From: Polynucleobacter sp. | GTDB lineage: Bacteria > Pseudomonadota > Gammaproteobacteria > Burkholderiales > Burkholderiaceae | Length of the DNA: 5,197 nt | NCBI GenBank assembly: GCA_023253245.1 | Contig: JALRHB010000096.1 | Location: forward strand, 1-5,197 | Reading direction: 5' to 3' | Shown: positions 1 to 4,831 of the stretch, piece after piece | Position numbering within the stretch: the stretch's first letter is position 1 | Layout of the letters: the number at the start of each line of letters is the position of its first letter | Notes under the pieces: generated by a model | Database searches by the model: none | Told to the model about the DNA's origin: nothing | Seen by the model: only the letters and a program-made list of their open reading frames with translations | Translations under genes and position numbers: made by a program

Positions 1-133
1 TAACTCCAGCTTCAGAAAACATACCGAGCGACAGTTCAATATCCTTGCTCCACCTTTCTTTAAATTCTTCTGTAGGTTCAAAAGTAACGACTGTCTTAAT
101 ACCTGATTGGATTATTTTTGATGCGCACCTTGC
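1..133 (-). pseudogene. C-terminal fragment of a dCMP/cytidine deaminase-like protein, running off the left edge
   Basis: Read on the minus strand from 133 down to 2, there is an uninterrupted 44-codon frame beginning ARCASKIIQSGIKTVV, continuing through an FEPTEEFKERWSKDIEL stretch and ending MFSEAGV at the window edge. This resembles the region after the zinc-binding PCxxC motif in the zinc-dependent deoxycytidylate deaminase family: CA..IIQ.GI, then a conserved RW, then MF.EAGV. Such enzymes deaminate dCMP or related cytosine nucleotides in the cytosol. Only the second zinc cysteine (codon at 125-127) is present. The codon where the first cysteine should be (134-136) reads Arg, and upstream of it the frame is antisense to the DapA-family gene and no longer looks like a deaminase. 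The gene therefore lacks its N-terminal part, including the HAE catalytic motif, and its stop lies beyond position 1. It is either a broken gene or one side of an assembly chimera. The family call rests on motif memory only. Confidence 0.6.
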
Positions 134-136
134 GCG
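112..136. other. Breakpoint zone between the deaminase-like and DapA-family fragments
   Basis: Minus-strand deaminase homology extends rightward to about 133, and plus-strand DapA homology extends leftward to about 112. The roughly 20 bp between them are readable as both FLMRTLR on the plus strand and ARCASKII on the minus strand. This is what a junction at a short shared sequence produces, either by recombination or by false joining of reads. The short GC-rich stretch at 122-137 contains two copies of TGCGC (122-126 and the partially repeated TTGCGC at 131-135), which could have supplied the homology. No insertion-sequence end or target duplication is visible. Confidence 0.5.
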
Positions 137-435
137 CTGGTGGTGTTGGTTGTATCTCAGCTACAGCTAACGTAAACCCTAAGGCAATCGCAGAATTAGC
201 CGCTCATTGGAGAGAATCTGATGCAGATCAACGTCAAGCTGCTTTAGATCAAGTACGCTCTATCTTTGCTCAATATCAGATGATTGCTGGCATGAAAACC
301 GCAGTAGCACATTACAGCAATGATCCAGAATGGTTACGGGTTCGCCCACCACTGATGCAACTGAGCACAGAACAGCAAGCGAAGTTATTATCTGAGTTGA
401 AAAAGATCAATTTCAGTATGCCTGGCCTCAACTAA
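118..435 (+). CDS. Dihydrodipicolinate synthase/N-acetylneuraminate lyase (DapA) family protein, C-terminal fragment
   Basis: This is the C-terminal third, about 105 residues, of a DapA-superfamily (beta/alpha)8 aldolase or dehydratase; complete members have about 290-310 residues. Members use a Schiff-base lysine to cleave or dehydrate 2-keto acids such as dihydrodipicolinate precursors, N-acetylneuraminate or 2-keto-3-deoxy sugar acids. The recognisable pieces are RAGGVGCISATANVNPKAI (residues 6-24, the end of the barrel) and the C-terminal helices with GMKTAVA and VRPPLMQLS. The Schiff-base lysine and catalytic tyrosine lie in the missing part, so the fragment should be inactive. The frame is closed upstream by TAA at 97-99. 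The only starts, TTG at 118 and ATG at 121, have no convincing ribosome binding site and fall inside conserved sequence (FLMRTLRAGG), so neither is a natural start. The stop is 29 bp before the TAXI receptor gene on the same strand with no terminator between, which suggests that the intact gene led the transporter operon. Sugar-acid metabolism is more likely than lysine synthesis from context, but this is inference. Confidence 0.8.
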   Translation: MMRTLRAGGVGCISATANVNPKAIAELAAHWRESDADQRQAALDQVRSIFAQYQMIAGMKTAVAHYSNDPEWLRVRPPLMQLSTEQQAKLLSELKKINFSMPGLN

Positions 436-452
436 AACAACACTTTACAAAC

Positions 453-456
453 GGAG
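453..456 (+). promoter_or_regulatory. Ribosome binding site of the TAXI receptor gene
   Basis: GGAG lies 8 nt before the ATG at 465, within ACGGAGATAACAAT. It is a good Shine-Dalgarno match at good spacing and supports the chosen start, which is also the start that gives a complete signal peptide. It is clearly stronger than the site in front of the downstream permease. Confidence 0.75.
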
Positions 457-464
457 ATAACAAT

Positions 465-1415
465 ATGAAATTTCTAAAAATAGTGGCCCTTTCCCTGAGT
501 CTGCTTTGGGGCACTGCCCAAGCCCAAAATCTTTCAATTGCAACTGGCGGTACCGGTGGCGTCTACTACCCAATGGGCGGTGGACTTGCCTCTGTACTCT
601 CCAACAAAGTTCCTGGAATGACAGCGACCGCTGAAGTCACTGGCGGATCTGTAGATAACCTTAATTTAGTTGGTTCTGGAAAACCATATGTTGGATTTTC
701 AATGGCTGACGCTGCAAAAGATGCTGAAGCTGGACAAGGGAAATTTAAAGGCAGGCCAATTGACCTTAGCACACTGCTAGTACTCTACCCAAATCTCATG
801 CATGTAGTAACAGTCGACTCTACTGGCATTAAATCCATGAAAGACCTCAAGGGCAAGCGTGTGAGCACAGGATCCCCTGGTAGCGCAACCGAAGTAATGG
901 CATTCCGCTTACTTGAGGCCGCTGGTTTAGACAAAGACAAAGATGTTCAGCGTGAGCGCTTAGGTGCTGCTGAATCCGTCAATGCCATGAAGGATCGTAA
1001 GATTGATGCCTTTTTCTGGGTAGGCGGATTGCCCACCTCTGCAGTAACCGATTTAGCCAACAGCCCTGGCATGAATATTGTCATGGTTGACAATGCTGAT
1101 GAAGTTGCCGCTATGAATAAGAAATATGGCAATCTCTACTTCAAGGCCGTGATTCCAAAAACCACATACAAGGGTATGGCTAAAGATAATCAAGCAGCTG
1201 GTGTAGCCAATATTTTGGTAGTCAGCGCAAAAATGCCTGATGACGAGGCATACAAAATTGTGAAAGCGGTATTCGATAACAAAATTGATTTGGTTCGCAC
1301 ACACAAGGAATACATCAATGTAACCCTTGAGAATCAAAAGCAAAGCTCCTCTCCAGTGCAATATCACCCTGGTGCTTTGAAGTACTTTAAAGAGAAAAAC
1401 ATCAACGTAAATTGA
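465..1415 (+). CDS. TAXI family TRAP transporter solute-binding protein
   Basis: This is the periplasmic receptor of a tripartite ATP-independent periplasmic (TRAP) transporter. It captures an organic solute and delivers it to the fused membrane subunit encoded next. Residues 1-20 form a signal peptide: KFLK n-region, hydrophobic core VALSLSLLW, and likely cleavage at AQA|QN. The mature protein of about 296 residues starts with the TAXI hallmark LSIATGGTGGVYYPMGGGLA (residues 23-42). It continues with the conserved TGGSVDNLNLV (59-69), the lobe-hinge DLKGKRVSTGSPGSATEV (127-144) and DAFFWVGGLP (181-190). Length is normal for the family (about 320). It is intact, with a good ribosome binding site. 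Characterised TAXI proteins bind ligands such as glutamate or 2-oxoglutarate, but the pocket residues here cannot be converted into a ligand by eye. The neighbours suggest a sugar acid or other hydroxy acid. A strong hairpin terminator follows the stop, so the receptor is probably made in excess over the permease. Confidence 0.95.
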   Translation: MKFLKIVALSLSLLWGTAQAQNLSIATGGTGGVYYPMGGGLASVLSNKVPGMTATAEVTGGSVDNLNLVGSGKPYVGFSMADAAKDAEAGQGKFKGRPIDLSTLLVLYPNLMHVVTVDSTGIKSMKDLKGKRVSTGSPGSATEVMAFRLLEAAGLDKDKDVQRERLGAAESVNAMKDRKIDAFFWVGGLPTSAVTDLANSPGMNIVMVDNADEVAAMNKKYGNLYFKAVIPKTTYKGMAKDNQAAGVANILVVSAKMPDDEAYKIVKAVFDNKIDLVRTHKEYINVTLENQKQSSSPVQYHPGALKYFKEKNINVN

Positions 1416-1418
1416 TGT
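1399..1418 (+). other. Small inverted repeat spanning the receptor stop codon
   Basis: ACATCAA (1399-1405) and TTGATGT (1412-1418) are perfect complements around a 6-nt loop, and the TGA stop (1413-1415) lies inside the right arm. The 7-bp AT-rich stem is weak. It sits 5 nt before the main terminator stem and could add to 3'-end protection of the receptor mRNA, or it may be chance. Confidence 0.35.
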
Positions 1419-1422
1419 ATTT

Positions 1423-1457
1423 AAAAAGAGTGAGGCGGCATGCCTCACTCTTTTTTT
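1423..1457 (+). terminator. Intrinsic terminator/attenuator between TRAP receptor and permease
   Basis: A perfect 14-bp stem is formed by AAAAAGAGTGAGGC (1423-1436) and GCCTCACTCTTTTT (1442-1455) around a 5-nt GGCAT loop. The T-run at 1451-1457 completes a textbook rho-independent terminator. It starts 8 nt after the receptor stop and ends 28 nt before the permease ATG. Partial read-through would lower permease mRNA relative to receptor mRNA, as is common for binding-protein transporters. The left A-run makes it potentially active on the minus strand too. Confidence 0.85.
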
Positions 1458-1485
1458 AACCCCAACAATAAATATAAGTAGAGAC

Positions 1486-3498
1486 ATGACTCAAAACGTA
1501 ATAGACAACGAAACTCAAGCTAAGCTAGATGCCTTCATCAAAGAGGAGGAAGGTGACTCCAATGACTACAAAGGATTACTAGCAAAATTTATTACCCTGG
1601 TGGCAGTGGGCATGTCTCTCTTTCATCTTTATGCTGCATATTCAATCGTTCCAACCCAAGAATTACGGGTAATTCACGTAGCACTTGTACTTTTTTTAAT
1701 TTTTTTAAGTTTTCCCATAGCCTCTCGCTTTAAAAATCGCTTGATGTGGTGGGACGTTATCTTTGCAGTTGGCTCGCTATTAATTGCTTATTACATGCTG
1801 AGCAACGGGGATGACCTATTCGACAGAAATACGTTTCCGACTCAATTTGATGTTTTTGTAGGAATCTGTCTAATTCTCATGATTCTGGAGGCAGTGCGTA
1901 GAACCAATGGACTAATTCTCGTATCAGTAACAGTACTCTTCCTGCTCTACGCCTTATATGGAAATTACCTGCCTGCCCCTTGGACTCATAAAGGCTATGA
2001 TCTCGATCGTTTGGTAGGTTATATGTATATGACGCTTGAAGGCATTTTTGGTACTGCAGTAGATGTCTCGGCAACACTCATTATTCTGTTTACGATCTTT
2101 GGCGCCTTTTTGCAATTTACTGGGGCTGGCAAATTCTTCATTGACTTTTCTTTTGCCGCCATGGGCGGCAAGTCGTCCGGTGTAGGCCGCACCATCGTGA
2201 TGTCCTCATTCCTCTTGGGCGGGCCTTCTGGCTCTGGGGTGGCCACCACCGTCACAGTAGGATCTGTAGCCGCGCCCATGCTAGAAAAAGTCGGTTACGA
2301 GAAAAATGCTGCGGGGGGATTGTTGGCTGCAGGTGGCTTAGGCGCCATCATTTCTCCGCCCGTTCTAGGGGCAGCCGCCTTCTTAATTGCTGACTTCCTC
2401 AAGATATCGTATTTAGATGTCATTCTGATGGCCACCATACCGACTATTCTTTTTTACCTTGGCTTGTTTGTCATGGTAGAAATAGACGTCCGCAAATATG
2501 GCATGAAGAATCTTCAATTTAAAGCAGCTGAAACTGCTTGGCAATTAACTAAAAAATATTGGTTCCATTTTTTCTCACTAATTTCTATCGTCGTATTTAT
2601 GATGATGGGATTCTCGCCCATCATGTCAGTCTTTGCGGCAACAATCGTGTCAGCTCTTTCAAGTATGTTGCGCGAAGATACTGCCATCATTCCTTGGGCC
2701 TGGTTTAAGGGGAAGGAGCCATTCTGGTCTGGTCTTTATCAATCCAACCTCACAAAGTCACTTGCTGCTGGATCCACTGGAGTGCTAGCAATTGCTGCTA
2801 CTTGCGCCGGTGCAGGTCTCATTGTTGGTACCGTCACATTGACTGGCTTAGGCCTCAAATTTAGCTCTATTGTGATTCAATATGCTGGCGGCTCATTGCT
2901 ACTAACAGCTATTTTTACTGGCCTAGTGGTATGGATTGTGGGCTTAGCAGTCCCCGTAACTGCTTCCTACATTATTTGCGCTGTCATTGCCGCCCCAGCC
3001 CTGATTAACCTAGGGGTACCTGATTTTGCTGCGCATATGTTCATCTTCTATTACGCCGTTCTTTCCGAGGTTTCCCCGCCAACAGCTCTCTCACCATTTG
3101 CTGCTGCTGCAATTTGTAAAGGCAACCCGTATAAAACGACATTGCAAACTTGGAAGTATGTTGCCCCCGCTATCTTGGTACCTTTTATGTTCGTGCTAGA
3201 TAAGTCTGGTGTCAGCCTCCTTCTTATGGGATCAACAAATGCACTAGCCCAAGCCGACTGGAGTCAAATTGCCTGGGTTTCATTTACTGCGGTTGTCGGC
3301 ATCATCTGTTTAGCTGGCGGCTTACAAGGTTGGTTTATCGAAAAGACCAAAGTATTTGAACGTGTGATTATGGTTATTTCTGGGGTTGCATTGGCATACC
3401 CTTCAACTGAAGCAGACATTCTTGGATTTGTAGGTTTTGGCCTCGTGATACTGACACAAGCTATCACGCATATTCGAATGAAACCTCGAACCAGTTAG
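1486..3498 (+). CDS. TRAP transporter permease, fused small and large membrane subunits (DctQ-DctM, 4TM/12TM type)
   Basis: This inner-membrane protein couples import of the solute delivered by the TAXI receptor to an ion gradient (sodium in characterised TRAP systems). It has 670 residues, typical of the fused class paired with TAXI proteins. After a charged cytoplasmic start (1-30), hydrophobic segments at about 31-53, 60-80, 88-106 and 121-137 form the DctQ-like part. The DctM part follows. Its two internal halves carry matching signatures: GGPSGSGVATTVTVGS (245-260) with ISPPVLGAAAF (289-299), then GLAVPVTASYIICAVIAAPA (486-505) with VSPPTALSPFAAAA (529-542). These fit the duplicated re-entrant hairpin and SPP transport-core regions. 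About 90 residues after the core add further hydrophobic segments (about 594-616 and 624-660). The ATG at 1486 has only a weak AAGTAGAG site immediately upstream, which together with the preceding terminator suggests lower expression than the receptor. The gene is intact, and a terminator follows 13 nt after the stop. Confidence 0.95.
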   Translation: MTQNVIDNETQAKLDAFIKEEEGDSNDYKGLLAKFITLVAVGMSLFHLYAAYSIVPTQELRVIHVALVLFLIFLSFPIASRFKNRLMWWDVIFAVGSLLIAYYMLSNGDDLFDRNTFPTQFDVFVGICLILMILEAVRRTNGLILVSVTVLFLLYALYGNYLPAPWTHKGYDLDRLVGYMYMTLEGIFGTAVDVSATLIILFTIFGAFLQFTGAGKFFIDFSFAAMGGKSSGVGRTIVMSSFLLGGPSGSGVATTVTVGSVAAPMLEKVGYEKNAAGGLLAAGGLGAIISPPVLGAAAFLIADFLKISYLDVILMATIPTILFYLGLFVMVEIDVRKYGMKNLQFKAAETAWQLTKKYWFHFFSLISIVVFMMMGFSPIMSVFAATIVSALSSMLREDTAIIPWAWFKGKEPFWSGLYQSNLTKSLAAGSTGVLAIAATCAGAGLIVGTVTLTGLGLKFSSIVIQYAGGSLLLTAIFTGLVVWIVGLAVPVTASYIICAVIAAPALINLGVPDFAAHMFIFYYAVLSEVSPPTALSPFAAAAICKGNPYKTTLQTWKYVAPAILVPFMFVLDKSGVSLLLMGSTNALAQADWSQIAWVSFTAVVGIICLAGGLQGWFIEKTKVFERVIMVISGVALAYPSTEADILGFVGFGLVILTQAITHIRMKPRTS

Positions 3499-3511
3499 GT
3501 TTTAGTCAGCC

Positions 3512-3547
3512 AAAAATAATCCCGCACTTGATGCGGGATTATTTTTT
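3512..3547. terminator. Bidirectional intrinsic terminator between convergent genes
   Basis: AAAAATAATCCCGCA (3512-3526) pairs perfectly over 15 bp with TGCGGGATTATTTTT (3532-3546) around the loop CTTGA. T-runs occur on both strands (3542-3547 on plus; 3516-3512 read on minus). It lies 13 nt after the permease stop and 19 nt beyond the stop of the convergent enzyme gene, so one hairpin can end both transcripts. Confidence 0.9.
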
Positions 3548-3566
3548 AAGACCTAAGAAGGCTTCA

Positions 3567-4700
3567 TTAGACAATCTTCGTCCAAGCTGATTTGCCGGCA
3601 TACTTTTTAACCGCAGCTTCATCAAACTCAAAACCCAAACCAGGAGTTTGATGCAAAATCAAATCGCCATTCTTAAAGGTCAACTGCTTATTAATCAATC
3701 TGCGGAAATTTAGAACCTGATCATCTAGGAAAAATTCGACAAATCGCGCATTCGGGGTAGAAGCAACTAAGGGCGCATGAAGATCATGCATCCAATGAGG
3801 GCAAACGATTACGCCTTTCAAATCTGCATATGCCGAAATTCGACGCCACTCAGTTATGCCGCCACACACAGCGGCATCCGACTGCAAAATAGCAGCGCCA
3901 CCTGCATCAATTAACTCTCTAAAACGCCAACGCCCAGCCTCCATCTCGCCAGTTGCCACATTAATGTTGGTTTGCTTGGCGAGGGCAGCATGAAGATCAA
4001 TGGCGTCGGGAGAGAAAGGTTCCTCAATCCAGTAAGGGTTGTATGCCTCAAAACGTCTTATATATTCAAGTGCAGTAGGAAGATCTCGCCAGGCATTGTT
4101 AGCATCTAAGGTTAATAAAACATCCTCACCCACCGCCTTACGAGCAGCCTTAACACGAGCCTCCTCTTCACTGGGCGATAAGCGACCAACTTTCATCTTC
4201 ACAGCTTTGAAACCCTGCTTAACGTAAGACTCCATTTCTTTTCCGAGCTTAGCAGGAGTCTTGCCCTCTAGATAATATCCACCACTAGCGTAAGCAGGAA
4301 CGCGATCATCTACAACCGAGCCCAAATACTGATGGAGAGGCAATTGAGCAGCGCGAGCATTTAAATCCCACAAAGCCGTATCCAGAATAGAGATGCCACG
4401 CATCACAGAGCCTGCGCGACCCTGCAAAATGGATTCGTTATACATATCGATCCACAAACCTTCGCTGCGATGGCTGTTTTGTCCAAGTAATTTGGGCGCC
4501 AATAACTGCTCAACAGCAAGCTTGGCAATTTCACCGCCAGCACTACCCACATAGCAGAACCCAATCCCTTCATTGCCATCTTTGCCCCTCACCTTGACCA
4601 AACAATAGTGACGCTCAGATACGGTGCGCGTAGAAAAAGAGGTGACCTTATCCAATGGAACCGCTACTGCGGCAACTGAAACGGAATCAATAATGGGCAT
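3567..4700 (-). CDS. Mandelate racemase/muconate lactonizing enzyme family protein (MR subgroup of the enolase superfamily)
   Basis: This cytosolic Mg-dependent enzyme abstracts the alpha-proton of a carboxylate. Most MR-subgroup members are acid-sugar dehydratases, and some are racemases. It has 377 residues, a usual length, with an N-terminal capping domain (about 1-125) and a barrel. The full catalytic set is visible: K168-M-K170 (KxK base), metal ligands D199 in LDANNAW, E226 in WIEEPF and E252 in ATGEMEAG, then D275 in ILQSDAAVCGG, H302 in CPHWMHDLH and E322 in VEFF. The offsets from mandelate racemase (K166, D195, E221, E247, D270, H297, E317) are a constant 4-5 residues, so the His-Asp dyad is intact and the enzyme should be active. 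The start is the ATG at 4700-4698, preceded by AAAGGA at 6-nt spacing. It is convergent with the TRAP genes, hence a separate transcript. The neighbouring transporter and DapA-family gene suggest catabolism of an acid sugar or other hydroxy acid; the substrate is unknown, so no gene symbol is given. Confidence 0.92.
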   Translation of the reverse strand: MPIIDSVSVAAVAVPLDKVTSFSTRTVSERHYCLVKVRGKDGNEGIGFCYVGSAGGEIAKLAVEQLLAPKLLGQNSHRSEGLWIDMYNESILQGRAGSVMRGISILDTALWDLNARAAQLPLHQYLGSVVDDRVPAYASGGYYLEGKTPAKLGKEMESYVKQGFKAVKMKVGRLSPSEEEARVKAARKAVGEDVLLTLDANNAWRDLPTALEYIRRFEAYNPYWIEEPFSPDAIDLHAALAKQTNINVATGEMEAGRWRFRELIDAGGAAILQSDAAVCGGITEWRRISAYADLKGVIVCPHWMHDLHAPLVASTPNARFVEFFLDDQVLNFRRLINKQLTFKNGDLILHQTPGLGFEFDEAAVKKYAGKSAWTKIV

Positions 4701-4706
4701 GAGAGT

Positions 4707-4712
4707 TCCTTT
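4707..4712 (-). promoter_or_regulatory. Ribosome binding site of the MR-family enzyme gene
   Basis: On the minus strand AAAGGA precedes the ATG by 6 nt (ACTCTC). This is a good Shine-Dalgarno match and fixes the start at 4700, which also gives the expected N-terminal beta-strand beginning PIIDSVSV. Confidence 0.75.
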
Positions 4713-4773
4713 GATGAAAAAATGATTGTATCGATATCACTCAATACCTTCCTTGACCTGCTTCAATAGAAAA

Positions 4774-4790
4774 ATGTTGCACTACAACAT
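4774..4790. promoter_or_regulatory. Inverted repeat 1, possible operator (ATGTTG-N5-CAACAT)
   Basis: This perfect 6-bp-arm palindrome has the spacer CACTA and lies in the divergent region 74 bp from the enzyme start and 42 bp from the right-hand start. The odd-spaced TGTTG/CAACA symmetry is of the kind bound by dimeric catabolic regulators (GntR-like sites are one possibility). No regulator gene is in the window. It has no T-run and lies upstream of both genes, so it is not a terminator. Confidence 0.4.
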
Positions 4791-4806
4791 AAAAAAGTAA
4801 TATTGT
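4779..4806 (+). promoter_or_regulatory. Weak candidate promoter for the right-hand gene
   Basis: GCACTA-containing repeat 1 and repeat 2 flank or overlap a possible sigma-70 promoter: a -35-like TTGCAC beginning at 4778, an 18-nt spacer, then a -10-like TATTGT (4801-4806). The -35 box matches the TTGACA consensus in 3 of 6 positions and the -10 box matches TATAAT in 4 of 6, so this is only suggestive. If real, both inverted repeats would cover promoter elements and a bound protein would repress transcription toward 4832. Confidence 0.25.
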
Positions 4807-4818
4807 GATGACAATATT
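4799..4818. promoter_or_regulatory. Inverted repeat 2, possible operator (AATATTGT-N4-ACAATATT)
   Basis: This perfect palindrome has 8-bp arms (4799-4806 and 4811-4818) around the spacer GATG and lies 13 bp before the GTG start at 4832. Even spacing and a 20-bp length are typical of a dimeric helix-turn-helix regulator site. Alternatively it could form a hairpin in the 5' leader close to the ribosome binding site. It shares TTGT/ACAA half-site character with repeat 1, but the two are not copies of one motif. Confidence 0.45.
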
Positions 4819-4831
4819 GGATAATTGAAAA

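Noticed and set aside
2..106. Plus-strand open frame at the left edge
   Set aside because: It translates to a compositionally odd Phe/Cys-rich peptide without family resemblance, whereas the minus strand of the same stretch gives a coherent deaminase-like C-terminus.
1053..1487. Long minus-strand open frame opposite the end of the TAXI receptor gene
   Set aside because: It lies antisense to a conserved, complete receptor gene and crosses the terminator hairpin. Its translation has no recognisable domain, so it is a shadow of the coding strand.
1541..1590. Strong Shine-Dalgarno-like GAGGAGGAAGG followed by ATG at 1562, suggesting a later permease start or a small overlapping gene
   Set aside because: This ATG is out of frame with the permease and its own frame reaches TAG after six codons. 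The purine run encodes the acidic KEEEGD stretch of the permease N-terminus.
1686..1712. Two long T-runs inside the permease gene that could signal slippage or a frameshift
   Set aside because: The frame is continuous through them and encodes a normal Phe/Leu-rich transmembrane helix (residues about 66-77).
1877..2279. Two minus-strand open frames opposite the permease gene
   Set aside because: Both are antisense to conserved transmembrane and transport-core motifs, have no ribosome binding site or family resemblance, and overlap each other in different frames.
4039..4227. Plus-strand open frame opposite the MR-family enzyme gene
   Set aside because: It is antisense to the KxK and DANN catalytic region of a clearly real enzyme; its translation is Ser/Ala/Lys-rich and has no domain.
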